Positions 42,208-57,200 of a stretch of 64,000 nt of DNA are shown here, in pieces. Positions within the stretch are counted from its first letter, which is position 1. The number at the start of each line of letters is the position of its first letter. The stretch is from CAYUYV01 sp964561475 (GTDB lineage: Bacteria; Pseudomonadota; Alphaproteobacteria; JAJFIK01): assembly GCA_964561475.1 (NCBI GenBank), contig CAZLPU010000012.1, forward strand, positions 1-64,000, written 5' to 3'. The position numbers and the translations under genes are program-made. The notes beneath the pieces were generated by a model. That model searched no databases. It was not told the DNA's origin and saw nothing but the letters and a program-made list of their open reading frames with translations.

Positions 42208-45200
42208 ATGGCACTTTCTGTCAATTATACTTTTAATGGACAAGGTAATTGGTCACTGGATGCCATAAGCGGAGCCTCCAGTGATGGCGGTCTGATCCAG
42301 GTGAGTGTTCCGGTCGGATCGACGATTGAAGCTGCTTTTCTCTACGCTTCGACATCTGACCAGCTCGGCCTTGGCCGGAGTGTCGATCCCTCGGTGGTGT
42401 TTGCAGGCACCCTCGTCGATAGCGCGTCCTTTACCTCCCTGGGCAATGCCCGGGACGGGGCAGCGGACGGCATGGATCTCGTGGCCTACAGGGCCAATGT
42501 CACCAGCCTGGTTCAGGCCCAGGTGGGCGGCGGATCCGCCACCACCTTCGACTTTGCCGTCGATCCGGTCGCGGGGGCGGACGCTGATCTGATTCTCGAC
42601 GGCTATGCTCTGGCCGTGGTCTACAGCAATCCCGCCGAGGAGGAGCGCACGATCCATTTCTTGGACGGATTCAGCGATCCCACGGGGGACGCCTTCACCA
42701 TCACCTTCGATGAGCCGGTTGATGTGGGGGCGGATAATTTCTCCGCCCTTTTGTCATTGGGGATCGGCGGGAGCCAGCAACCCTCCAGCGGTGACGCGCA
42801 ATACACCCAGGTTGCCGTGGACGGGCGGACCCTTACAGCGTCGGCGGGCGGATCCGATGACGGCCAGAACCTGGGCCTAGGCGGGCTGATCACCATTGGC
42901 GGGCTCGGCGACGATCCGGCGAACCTCTCCGATTTGAGTGCCCGGGGTGATAACAGCCGCGCCGATGACGAACTCTACGATCTTGGCCAGGGCAATACAG
43001 CGGACGCCCAGCCTTTCCTGACCGATGGCAGTACGCAAGTCACCATCACAACGGTGAATCCGAGTGATACGAACAATGTCTTCTTTGCCGGGATCAATGT
43101 GACCGGCAGTTCGGCCACTGGCGATACGGGGACTGGCGGCACCGGTACGGGTGACAGTGGGGATGACGGTACCGGCGACCCGCAACCCAACCGTCCGCCA
43201 TTCGCCGTGGGTGATACAGCCAGAACGGACGAAGATACGCCCTTGGCCGGTATCGCCCTGCTGGCCAATGATTCCGATCCGGATGCAGACGATGAGCTGG
43301 GTATCCTGTCGGTGGGTGGCGCCGAGGGTATCGTATCGATCATCAGTGCCGGGTCCGTATCCTATGATCCCGACGAGGCGTTCCAGTATCTCGCACAGGA
43401 TGAGACCGAAACGGATGAATTCACCTATACCATAATCGATCCGGACGGTGCCACGGACACGGCAACCGTGAGGGTGACCATTACCGGGCTGAATGACGAA
43501 GTGGTCATCACCGAAGAGGATCTGGTCGGTGAGATCATCGGGGTTGCCGAATCGGTCACGCTGACGGATATGGGCACCCTCTCATTCGAGGATGTGGATC
43601 TCGCGGACGTTCACACCGCATCGGCGGAATATCTGTCTTCGACCCATACGGAACAGTTGGGTATGCTGGAGGCGTCCATCACGACGGATACCACGGAGAC
43701 CGGCACAGGCGGTGTCGTGACCTGGGAGTTCAGTGTCCCGAACGATGATATCCGCTTCCTGGCTCTCGACGAGACCGTGACCGAGACCCATACGATCACG
43801 CTGACCGATGATCAGGGGTCGACTGAAACTCGTGACGTGGCGGTGACCATCACCGGCATCAATGACGACGTGATCATTACCGAAGAGGATCTCTTCGGCG
43901 ACCTAGCAGAAGATGCCGCCAGCCCCCTCCTGACCGATAGCGGCACGCTCGTCTTCGAGGATGCCGATCTGTCCGATACCCACACGGCATCCATTGATTT
44001 CGTGTCCTCAAACTTGGGCAGCCAGATCGGTCAGATCACGGTTGATGTCACCGTGGACACCACCGATACCGGGACCGGCGGCGAGGTCACCTGGGATTAT
44101 TCCGTTGAGAACAAGGCCGTCCAGTTCCTCGATACCGGCGAGACCGTGACCGAGACCTACACGATCACGCTGACGGATGATCAGGGGTCGACGGAAACAC
44201 GGGATCTGGTGGTCACCATCACCGGCCAGGACGAGGAGCCGGCCCGTCCGCCCAGCGGTGAGCTCTATCTCGCAATTCTCGCGATGGATTCCTATAACCG
44301 CGAGTACGAAAATGTCCTTGAGCTGCCCGGCTCCCGGATCGGCGACGCGCGGATTCTGCCCCGCAGTACTATCATCGACCCGGACGGCAGTGTGTACACG
44401 AATTGGCAGGCCTCCGGATTTTACGCCGTCGCCTATGACACCAGCGGTGTGGGGGCGATCACCGATCCCATCGTGATTTCCTATCGGGGCACCAATCCCA
44501 GTCCGGATCCGGATTTTTTCGAATCGCCCCTGTGGAACGACATCAACAATGGGTGGGCCGCGGGTGGCGGCTGGCTCGATCCGATCGTAGGCGGACAGGA
44601 AGGCCAGGCCGCCATTGCCCTCGACTTCTACAATGCCGTCCGCGAGGACCAGGGCTTCACCGATTCCGGCTTCATCACGACAACGGGGCACTCCCTGGGC
44701 GGCGGGCTGGGCGGCCTTGTGGCCAATGTCTACAACGAGCAGGCCCTCCTCTTCGATCACATGCCCTATGAGGATGTCTCACGCACCCTGATCGAAGCGG
44801 CGGAGAACGACCAGGCCCTCCAGGACCGCTATTTCGAGGGCAGTCCGCCACCGTCCCTGTCCGATACAGGAATCAACGCGCTCTCGGCGGAAGGCGAAAT
44901 CCTCAGTCTGCTGCGCAATCTTTTCTCCAGCGATTACACCGAACTGCCCACCTATAGCGGCACCCGGGACCGGGTCTCGCTCCACTCCATGTCCATGCTC
45001 GTTCATCTGCTTTGGGCTCAGGATAATGAGAAAACCGACTGGCAGATTATCGGTGACGAGCTGTGGGATGCCTGGTTCGATTCCTCGATTGCCGAGACCA
45101 TCCCGACAATCAGCGATTTTGTCGGAGAGCTTGGAGCAAACGGGGAAGTGCTGCGGTCCGGCATCGCCTATTCGGCCCTGGACAGCGGCGAACGGCCCTT

Positions 45201-48200
45201 CGGCGATACGGCCATCTGGTCGTTGTTCAACGATGCCGACGATCTGGGCATCGCCATTTCTCAAGGCCCGTCCGAGATTTTCGACGATTTCGTGGAGTTT
45301 GACCCCTCCGTGTTCGGCAGTTTCCAGCTGATCAAGGACGTCAAGCAGTCCCTGGCGGATTTCGCCGTCCAGTATGCGGGCGCCCTTGCGGTCCTGGATG
45401 TCGAGGGGGATATGGCGGCCCGGGAAGGCGTGCTCGAACTGAATGGCGCCCGGACCCTGATCGCATTCGATGCCTCGGATGCTCTGTGGAGGGACCAGCT
45501 TGGTTTGACGGAGAGAATCGAGCCCTACAATCTCGAGAATTTCCGGAATGCCATCTTTGCACAGACCGATGATAATCTGCTTGATACATTCGAGCGCTGG
45601 ACCGGCCTTGAAACCCTGGAGGAGCTGGCCAAGGAAGGCTGGGATGCCGACATGGCCGATATTTTCGACCGTTTCCATCTGCGCACGAAGGATGACACCA
45701 CCATCTACATCCTGCCCGAGCGGGTGCTTGGCCCGGCAATGGGCCGGGGCAACGAGGCGAGTGTAGATGTCTTCATTGGCGCGACGCTGTCTGAGGATAT
45801 CACCGGCACCCAAGGGAACGACCTTCTGTTTGCTTCGGACGGGAACGACACCATCGACGGCAGCATGGGCGATGACGTCATCAATGCGGGCAACGGCAAC
45901 GACTCGATCATCGGCAATGACGGAAAGAACCTGCTGGTTGGCGGGGATGGCGAGGATACGCTGGATTATGGCGGCGGTGCGTCGGGCAATGTCCTGACCA
46001 TCACCCTGTCGCCGGAATTGTCCGACGAGAGCTTCGGCTTGTTTGATCAGCCGACGGTGCAGGTCCGGGTCGAGGGGACCAGCTCCACGGGTGCGGCCGT
46101 CGAGGATCTGGTTTTCGGTATCGAAGAGATCACCCTCGGAGACAAGGCGGACCATATTACGATCGGTAAGGAGCAACTGGTCGATATCTTCCGGGAAGAC
46201 CTGGTCATTGATCTCGGCGATCCGACGGGCGGAGGGTCTGACGGGGATACGCTGAGTTTCGATACCAGCGAAGGCTCTCTCTTTGAAGGGCAGGGCGTGT
46301 TCTACCGCGACGGATCGGTGCAGGTCACCGTGCCCGGCGCGACCTACGGATACCTGGCCACCAATTTCCTGGGGATCGGGCAGCCCGCCGCCGTAGCCGG
46401 TCTCCTGGCCCTGGAAGACATCGCCATTCCCTTCGACCGCGTCGTGTTCAAGGGCGTGGACAATGTCACGCTGACCGAATTCGACGACCGGTTTTCCCTG
46501 ACCAGTTCCGATGAGGGCAGCCATTCCGGCAGCGGAGAAATCAAGGCTGGCGCCGGCCGCGATGTCATCTATATCAGCAGCGTGGCCGAGGGTGATCTGA
46601 CCGTCGATGGCGGCGAAGACAACGATATTGTCATCGTCACGGGCGGCGACGGGGTTACGGTGGCGGGCGGCCTCGGCCGCGACGTGGTCATCAACACCAC
46701 ACCGGGCGGGCGGCTTTACGGCGATGTGGTCACCGGCCAGGTGGAAAACCCCGACGGCACTCTGGGCGGTGTGCCGGAGACCGGGGACAATGCCGACCTG
46801 TTCTGGTTTGCTCCGGACACGACAATTTTCGATCCGCAAAAGGATGATGTTCTCACCTTTTACGGTGTGCCCCTGACGGGCGGCGATGCAAACGGATCCT
46901 CCCTGTCCCTTCTGTTCGGCGCGATGGCCGGGCCGTTCTTCCGTGAGATTTTCGGCGCGGTCGGCGGCGGGTTCGCCAATTTCTCCTTCGGCCTTGCCCT
47001 TGCGACGGGCTTCAAGTCACTGACCTTCTTTGATACGTGGCTGCCCAATATCGTCTACATCGTGACCGCTGACTCCGAGGGCGGACGGCCGACCCTTGCC
47101 CTGGCGAACATGACCGACATCCTGTTCCGTATCGCGACGGGTCAGGACGTTGCCGACTCCATTGATCTGGGGGACGGCGAAGTCGGGTTCACGGGTTTCC
47201 AGACCGTCCGGGACTTCGGCTTCGCGTCATCGGACCTGTTCGGCGGCCCGGATGTTTTCGACTTCAACGGCGGGTTCCGCAGCTATGAGGACAGCCTGTT
47301 CGACGATGTCGGCGACTTCGGGATGTTGTTCAATTTCCCGGACATTTTCTCGATCATCATGGGCGGGATCGGCGCGCTCGCCAGCAATATCATCAGTGCA
47401 ACGCCGATTCTCAATTTCATGTTCGCGGCCTATGATGCCCTCCAGGCGGCCAATGCCGCCTACTGGGTTGCCGGGGCAGCGGTGCGCCTGTCCAAGGGCG
47501 TTGGCTGGGCGGCCGGCATCGACCCGCTGGTGATCGATCTGGATGGTGACGGGATCGAGACCATTGCCGTGGAAGATGGTGACATCTTCTTCGATCTCGA
47601 CCTTGATCTGTTCGCGGAGAAGACCGGATGGCTCGCTGGAGATGACGGCTTCCTCGTCCGCGATCTGAACGACAACGGCCGCATCGACGATCTCAGCGAG
47701 ATGTTCGGCGGTCAGTTCGATGGGGGGTATGCGGATCTAGCCCAGCACGATCTTGCAGAGAATGGCGGGAACGGTGACGGCAAGATCACGGCTGCCGACC
47801 AGGTCTGGTCGGAACTGCTGATCTGGCAGGACCGCAACGAAGATGGTGTGACCGATGCAGGCGAGCTGTATACGCTTGAGTCCATTGGCATTGTTTCCAT
47901 CGACCTGACATTCCAGCCGCTGGATTTGATGACCCCTCAGGGGGCTGAGCTTCTGGCTACGGGTTTTGTCGAGTTCGCCGACGGATCAACCACACGCATG
48001 TTCGAGGCGATTTTCGAATCCCTCGAAACCTTCACCCGCTATGCCGGAGAATCCGGCAAGGCCGCGTGGCAACAGGATCTGAACGTGGACAGCCGTGGTT
48101 ACGGATCCATGACGGATCTTTCCGTGGCCATGGCCAATGATATTGAGTTCAGCGTCATCGTGGCCGATGTGGCGGCCTCCATGACGGAACCGGATTATCT

Positions 48201-51200
48201 TGCGCTGCGTGATCAGATCGGGCCGGTCCTGAGCTATTGGGGCCAGACCCTGGAGACCACCCGCGAACTGATCCCGGTCCTCCTCAGCGAGGACGAGAAT
48301 GGGTCCATCTCGCTTGCTGATTACGGCGTGTACGTCGAAGACGAGGCTGGCGGATACTGGACCCTGTCCAGCGGCGATCCGGTAACCGATGCCAATGGCA
48401 ATCCCATTGCCCGGGCCACCCTTGAGGATGTTCTGGCCCAGGGCGAGGCGGCGGGCGAGACTTGGCGGTTGGAACAGGCCTGGTCGCCGGCAAGCCGTGG
48501 GTCGGAAGTTCAGTTTCGGGACAATGCGCCTTATCTGATGCGTCTGGTTGACGGGCGTGCGGTGATTGACGATTACGGCATTCAGAATGACGATGGCAGC
48601 TGGCGTCTGGCCAGTGGACGGGACATCGTTGATGACAATGGTGTCGCGATCGCCCTGCCAAGCGTTGATGACATCCTCCGGCAGGCCAAGGCGGAAGGCC
48701 AGGAATGGCGGGTGGAGGATATCGGTTTCAACCGCTATGCCGCGATCGAAGTCGAGGAAATCGGCATCCGGGTGACCGATGGCATTGTCGTCGATTACAC
48801 CATCGAAGTGACGGACCAGGACGGATCTTTCTTCGTCTGGGCACGGAACCTGGATCGCGCCTTGGAGCTTCAGTTCAAGACCGGCGATTCCCGTGAATTC
48901 AATCTGCGCAACTTTGCCGTGGATTTCGACACGCTCGATGAGGTGGGATCAAGCGATGACAGCACTTTCCGTGTCGAGCTTCTGACCCCGGGCCAGTTCC
49001 ACTTCGCCACCAGCCTTGCCGGGATTGATTTCCGTCCGGAGATGCTGACCGCGACTCTCGACAACACCACCGGTCTCATCGATTACAAGGTCGTTGAAGG
49101 CGGCAGTTATACCGCGTCCGAGGCCGAGTTCATTTCCGTCATCGACCCGATGATCGAGCTTGTCGAAGTCTCCATGCAGCAATACTTCCTGACCAGCCGC
49201 CGGATGGCCGTGCGCCTGGCGCTTCAGGAAGGTCTGTCGGAGTATGCGGACGGTCTTGAATACAATGTGGAGGAGGACGCTTACCGTCCGACTACGGACC
49301 GCGAGCTGGCGCCCATGTTCGAGGCCATTTTCGCCCGCGCCCCTGCCACCAACGAGAATGACGCGGTCTTTGACTATCTCGTTCAGTGGAATGCCATCCT
49401 GGGTCAGGTGTTCCCGGATTATCAGCCAGCAGATAAGCGTTTCTTCTTCGACTCCGGTGTCGCGCTGGATCAGCCTTATGTCATGCAGATGCTGATCACG
49501 GCCTTTGAGAATGTCGGTGTCGACCTGGACATTTTCGCAGTCGCCAATGCCTTTTCCATTGATGAGCGCCGCATTGTCACCCACACGTCGGACGAGACCG
49601 AGGTGCGCGGTCATGACGGCACGAATTTCTTCTATCTGACCGGCGGCAATCAGACCGTCATCGGCAGTTTCGAGGCGGATGCCCAGGAATTCGATAACGC
49701 AAACCAGGTCGATATTTATTTTGTCGGCAAGGATGCGGGTGACGATTACATCTATGACCGCGATCTGGGGGACCGGGACCAGCTGCGCTTCACGTCCATC
49801 CGCTCCGATGAGGTCAAGGCGGTGCGCGACGGGGAAGACCTCGTCCTCTACTACAATGACGGCGCGAATTTTGTTCGTCTGACGGATCAGTTCCTGGGCG
49901 AACTCAATCCCATTCTCGGCAACGGCCAACGGACCCAGACTGGTGTTGATGAGATCATCTTCGCCAACAGCGAGGTCTGGGATCGCTATCGTATGGCGTT
50001 TGCGGTGGTGGATTTCGAACGGGCTGCGTTGGATGAGGCCGACGCCTATTTCGGCTCCGGCTCCGGCGACATTCTTTTCGGCGGCCTTGGCAACGATTTC
50101 CTGAGCGGCGGTGCCGGGGGCGATACCTACATCATCGAGGCCGGCCATGGCCATGATGTAATCGATGATCTGGGCAACTTCTCCTTCGGACCGGTCCAGG
50201 CGGGCATGGACTTCCTGATGTTCCGTGGGGACATCACCCAGGATACCGTGCGTCTGACCCGGGATGGTGCCAGCGAAAACCTGCTCATCACCCTTCTTGA
50301 TCCGGATGGTAATCCGACCGGGGACAGTGTCGAGCTGGTCGGCCAGTTCGGCGGAATCCGGCTCAATCTTGGTGCATTCAGCGAGATCATTGGATCCGAT
50401 GACGGCCTCGATTTCATCGCCCCGAACCTCATTGAGAAGATCATTTTCGAGAAGGGAACGACCCTCGACTATGTGGACATTGTCGATCGGGTTATCGCCA
50501 ACGCGAAAACCGATGGCGATGATGCGATCTACGGCATGCTCAACGACAACACTCTGGATGGCGGCGCGGGGGATGACTTCCTCACCGGCGGCTCCGGGTA
50601 TGACATCTACATTTATGGCCGCGATTACGGCAAGGATGTCGTCTTTGACGAGGACTTTGCCTCGTCACTGTTCGGCCCCAAGGACGATCTGCTTCGGTTC
50701 ACGGACGATCTGCGTTGGACTGATTTCGATTTCCTGCGCGACGGACCCGGCGACACCCTGACACTCCAGGTCAAGGGCACGGAAGATCAACTGATCCTCA
50801 CGGACTATCTCGAGGAAATCATCCTCGTTGGCTATCTGAACCTGATCGAGGAGATCGAGTTCGGGGACGGCACGGTCTGGAACTACCTCAAGCTGCTGCA
50901 ACACTATGTCGAGATCGCCAAGACTGATGGCAACGATCTGATCTACGGCTTCGAGACCATTTCCGACCGGATCGATGGCGGTCTGGGTAACGACCGTCTC
51001 GAGGGGCAAAGCGGCAACGATGTCTATGTCTTCGCGCCGGGTTACGGCACGGACACAATCCTGGATACGTCCGGTACGGAGCAGGTCGAGTTCGCAGGTG
51101 TTCTGACGAGCGATATCGAGTTTTCCCGCACCGCCCTGGATCTGATCCTGACGATCCGGGACACCGGCGATCAGGTGATCCTTGAGAACCAATATGTCCG

Positions 51201-54200
51201 TGCCGGTCAGCAGCAATTCGCCGTGGAATTCTTCCAGTTCGATGATCGCACCCTGGAGTTCACGGATTTCAATCCCGAGGACATTGATCTCGTTGGCACC
51301 AATGCCGGCGAGACCATCACCGGATCCAATTTCGCTGAAGTGCTGGACGGCCGGGGCGGCAACGACCTGCTGGTCGGCGGGGACGGGGGCGACACCTATC
51401 TCTTCGATGTGGGCTATGGCGAGGATGTGATCGTAGATGTCCGGGTCCGGGCGGCCTGGACGGACCGGCCCGGGATCATCGTTCCCGTCGATGATGTGGT
51501 CAAATTCGGCGATGACATCACCCGGGACAATGTGGTCTTCACCAAGGATGGGAATGATCTCGTCATTTCCGTCCTTGAGCGGACGGACACCCTGCGTATC
51601 CGGAACCAGTTCCTGGATCTGGACAATGGCGTGGAGCGGTTTGAATTCTCCGATGGCGGCTTTCTCTCCATCGCGGATGTTGAGGAACAACTCAATATCG
51701 AAGGCGGCAATCGGGGCGACAACATCATTGTCGGCAATCCGGATGCCCCCAATGTGCTGGACGGGCGCCAGGGTGATGACACGCTGATCGGCGGCACGGC
51801 CGAAGACATCTACGCATTCGGTGCGGACTATGATTTCGACCAGATCGTCGAGCAGGCCGATGCGGAAGGGGTGATCGATCAGGTCCAGTTCGGGGCATCG
51901 GTCACCCGGGATGTGCTCCGTGTGACGCGCAATGGCGATGATCTGATCATTGATCTTGGCAATGGCGCTGATGTTCTCACCATTGTTGGCGGTCTGGGCA
52001 GTACCCGGATTGAGCAGTTCCGGTTCGGCGACGGCAGCATCCTGACCCTTGAGGAAATCATCGATCGTATGCTGACCGGCGGCGACGGCGATGAGGAATT
52101 GACCGGCCTCGACAACCGTGACGACACGCTGAGTGGCGGGGCGGGCTCGGATGCCCTGCTCGGCGGCGGCGGGGATGACACCTATCGCTTCGGGTTCGGC
52201 GACGGCAGTGACAGCATCAGCGACACGGCCGGCATTGACCGGCTGGTCTTCGGAACCGGCATCACCCCCGAGGTGCTCAGCTTCGAGACGGTTGACGGCG
52301 ATCTGCTCATCCGTCTCGAGGCGACCGGCGAGCGGATCGTCATTCTGGGCGGCTACAGCGCCAACCCGGTCGAGACCTTTGTCTTCGAGGACGGCACGCA
52401 GCTCAGCATTGAAGAGGTGCGGGCCATCATTCTGGATACCCGGACCAATACGGGCCAGGATATTCTGGACACGCGGGTTTTTGAGACGAGCCTGCCCCTT
52501 GAGCCGGGTCCCGGCCATGACCGGGTGATCCTGGGCCAGGATGCCCAGGTCATCATCCGTATGGGTGACGGTATCGACCGCATCGAGATGGCCAGCGGCA
52601 CCACACAGGCCACCCTCATCCTGCCGGACTTCAGTAGTGCCCAGGCCGTGGTCCGTTTTGCCGATGGCAGCGGCGACGATCTTGTCGTTTCTTTCCCAGA
52701 CAGCGGCGACCAGCTTGTGATCGTCGGGGCTCTGGGTTCAGGTGCCTTGCCCGTGCTTCAATTCGTCAACGGCGCCGTGTGGGGCGCGGCGGAGATTGTT
52801 CAGGCTGCGGTCAATGCGCAGATCACCCCAGGTGACGATATCGTTCTCGGTAGCGACCGTGCTGATGTCATCGAGGCCGCACAGGGTGATGATCAGCTGC
52901 GGGGCGGACGGGGTGACGACATCTATCGTTTCGTCCGCAGGGACGGTCAGGACGTCATCGAGGACGAGCAGGGCTTTGACCGGCTTGAATTGACAGGCTA
53001 CCGGCCCGAAGAGGTCCGGGTTGAGCGGCTTGCAGCGGATCGGGACGATCTGATCCTGACCTTCCTGGATGAGGACGACGCTGTCATCATCCGGAATGCC
53101 GTGATCGACTCGGTGGATTTCTCCAACGGCACCAGCTGGTCCCGGGACACGCTCCTGGATCTCGCCAATGCCGTTGGGTCCGACACGGATGACCTGCTGA
53201 TCGGTACGCCCGGTGATGAGGTCTACTTCCCCGGCTTCGGTAATGATGTGATCGTGGATGGCACCGGGGAGGACGTTTACACCTTCGCACGCGGTGACGG
53301 CCAGGACCGCATCCAGTCCAATGGCGCGGCGGACGGTTTCGGTGTGATCCGGTTTGACGCGGGGATTGCCCTTGAGGATGTGACGGCCAAGCGGGACGCG
53401 GACGGTAACATCATTCTGCTGATTGCCGGCGGCGATGACCGGCTGACCCTGATCGACCCGACCCAGGACCCTGACGCCATCGTGGGAACCCTGCTGTTTT
53501 CCGATGGTCGGAGCCTCGACATTGCGGGGGTCGCCCGAAACCTTCCGGGAACGGATAGCGACGATCATATCATCATTGCATCTGGCGCCGTGGCAACGGG
53601 AACGGATATTTTCGGCCGGGAAGGCAATGATTGGCTGGAAACCGGGCGTGGACCCGATGTGCTTTATGCCGGACTGGGCAATGACCTGCTTCAAGGTCAC
53701 AGCGGTGGTGACACCTATTTCTTCGCCCTGGGCGATGGCCAGGACACCATCGCCGATGTGGAACTGGTGGCCGATGACGTGATCGACCGCATCCGGTTCG
53801 AGGCAGGTATTCTGCCTGAAGACATTCGCTTTCTTTCCGTGGGGCCTGCGGATCTTGTTATCGGAATTGGAGACGGCGAAGACCGGCTGACCATCCGCGA
53901 TATGTTCGCCGATGTGGGCCGGGATGCGCGGATCGAAGAATTTGCTTTTGCCACCGCCGAAGCCTGGACCTTTGCCGAGATCATTGATCGTGCGACCGTC
54001 GGCACGGCAGGCGATGATATCATTGATCTGGGGACTGAAATTGCCATCGATGCCGTCTTGCAGGGCAATGAAGGCAATGACCGTCTGGCCGGAGGGCAGG
54101 GGGACAGCACCTATCTGTTCAACCTTGGTGATGGACGGGACGAAATTGTCGAGGCGGGCAACTGGTCCCAGTCCTCCGATGCGCTCGTCTTTGGCCCTGG

Positions 54201-57200
54201 CATTCTGGCGGGTGATCTGGTTGCCGTTCAGCAGGGAGATGATCTTCTGCTGCGCATTGTCGGCAGCCAAGACCAGGTCTTGATCCGTGATCAGTTCCGG
54301 CTGATCCGGACGCCGGTTGAGACATTCCGGTTCGATGACGGCACGGCTGTGACCTGGGAGGATCTGGTCACTCAACTGGTCTCCGAAGATGCGGCCCAAA
54401 GGCTGCTTCATCCCAGCACGCCCGATACCAATCCGTTCACCGATCCGGCCTTTGCCCGGGAAAATGCGGGCGACGGAAGCTCCGGCGGCGGCGATACCGG
54501 CGGCAGCAGTGGCGGGGGAACCGGAACCGGCAATCTGCCGCGGACGCTGACGGGCACGAACGGCGTTGTCGATGTCTTTGAATTCTTCGTCCCCGAATTG
54601 GACGATGCGGCAGCACTCACCACCATTGTCGGCTTCGAGACCGGTGATCTGGGCGATAAGCTCGATATTCGGCTGGCGGATGGTTTAACCGGTGACGTGG
54701 TTGCCCGGCAGGAAGGCGCGGACACCTATATCTACTTCGCCGGTGCCGGGACTTTCGATCTCGAAGGCGCACGCCAGCTCATCCGGTTGCGGGATGTGGC
54801 GATCGATGCTCTGACGCTTGGCAATTTCAACGGCGCCCCCTTCGAGACGGCCCAGCCCCAGGTGATTGTCGGGACGGATAGTCCGGAATCCTTGGTTGGG
54901 AGTTGGGGTGACGATGACATCCGGGGTGCCGGAGGTGAAGATACGCTGGAAGGCCGTCAGGGTAATGATTTCCTGCGTGGGCAGGATGAGAGCGACATCT
55001 ATTTCTTCGAGCTCGGATTTGGCCAGGACATCGTCTCCGATGCCGGATGGACGTCGGGGACCAGCGGTTCAACGGCGGACGTCATTGAGTTCGGCGCAGG
55101 CATCACCGCAGCGGATCTGATCGTGACGGGAAGCGGTGGCGATCTGATCATCACTGTCCGCGGAACCGGCGATAGCATTCGCATTGAAAGCACTCTGACC
55201 AATGACGACTTCCGGATCGAGACGGTTCGCTTCGCCGATGGCTCAAGCCTGACCCATGGGGATCTGACGGCCCTGGCATTTGCGCCCACGGACGCGGATC
55301 AGCGGATTGACGGCAGCTATGACGCCGAGCGGATTGATGGCGGTGCCGACAATGACAGCATCTATGCCGGGAGCGGTACGGACACGCTGATCGGCGGCAC
55401 GGGCAATGATTTCCTGCGCGGTCAGAGCGAGAATGACCTCTATGTTTTCGAACTCGGCTTCGGTCAGGATATTGTCTCCGACGCCGGATGGACATCGGGC
55501 ACCAGCGGGTCCGTCGATGATGTGATCCAACTGGGCGCGGGGATCGACCCGGCCGATCTGATTGTGCGGGCTGTCGGCGCTGATCTGCTTTTGACCTTCC
55601 AAGACAGCGAAGACCGGATCCGGATCCAGAATGCGCTGTCTAATGACGATTTCCGGATCGAGACGATCCGGTTTGACGATGGCACAATCCTGACCCATGC
55701 CGACCTCCTTGCCCGGGCATTCGTCCCGACACCGGCGGATCAGCGTTTCGACGGCAGCATTTATGCCGAGACGTTCGATGCAGGGGCGGGCAACGACAGC
55801 ATCTTTGCGGGAAGTGCCTCGGACATCCTGATCGGCGGTACGGGTAATGATTTCCTGCGGGGTCAGAACGAGAACGACACCTACATTTTTGAATTGGGTT
55901 TCGGTCAGGACATTGTCTCCGACGCGGGATGGACGTCAGGGTCGAGCGGATCCACCGGTGATGTCATTGAATTTGGTGCGGGGATCACCCAGGCCGATCT
56001 GATCGTCACAGCGGACGGAGCCGATCTCATCCTTGCCCTTCAAGGTACGGAAGACCGGATCCGGATCGATCAGACCTTCTCCAATGACGACTACCGGATC
56101 GAGACCGTCCGTTTCGCCAACGGCTCCACCCTCAGTCATGCTGATCTTGTGGCTCTGGCATTCGTGCCGAGTGCGGATAATCAGCGCTTCGATGGCGGGT
56201 TCGATGCGGAACGTCTGGAGGGGGGACCGGGCGCGGACACTATTGTCGGTAATGACGGCGCGGATACGCTGATTGGCGGCACGGGCCGGGACTTCCTGCG
56301 CGGCGGCAGCCAGAACGACACCTACATCTTCGAGGCCGGTTTCGGCCAGGACATCGTTTCCGATGCCGGTTGGTCGAGCCAGGCGGGGATTGATGCGATC
56401 GCGTTCGGCGCCGGTCTCGAGGCCGCCGATCTGACCGTCCGCCATAGTGTTGGCGATCTGATACTCGGCTTTGAGGGCAGTACGGACAGTATCCGGATCG
56501 AGAACACCCTCACGAGTTCCGAGTACCGGATCGAGACCGTTCAGTTTGCCGACGGAACCGTGCTCAGCCACGCGGATCTCCTCGCCCTGGCCTATGCGGC
56601 CACCCCCGACGATCAGAGGATCGACGGCGGCTATGATGCGGAAGTCATCGCCACGGGTGCGGGCAACGACACCCTGGTCGGCAATGACGGGTCGGACACG
56701 CTCACGGGCGGTACCGGGGATGACGTCCTGCGCGGCGGCAGTCAGAACGACACCTACGTGTTCGAGCTTGGGTTCGGCCAGGATCTGGTTTCCGATGCCG
56801 GATGGTCCAGCCAGGCGGGCACGGATACCATTGCGTTCGGTGCGGGGATCAATGCCGCTGACCTAAATGTCACTCAGATCCTCGGCGATCTTGTCCTCAG
56901 CTTCCAGGGTCAGCCCGATACGATCCGGATTGACAATACACTGACCAATTCCGAATACCGGATCGAGATCGTCCAGTTTGCCGACGGAACAAATCTGACC
57001 CATGCGGATCTGGCAGCTCTGGCCTTCGCTCCGAGCGGCGCTGATCAACGGATCGACGGGGGCTATGACGGGGAAAACATCGATGCCGGTGGCGGCAACG
57101 ATACAATCATCGCCAGTGACGGTGCGGATACGCTGACCGGCGGAACCGGAGACGACTTCCTGCGCGGCGGCAGCCAGAACGACACTTATGTTTTCCAGCT

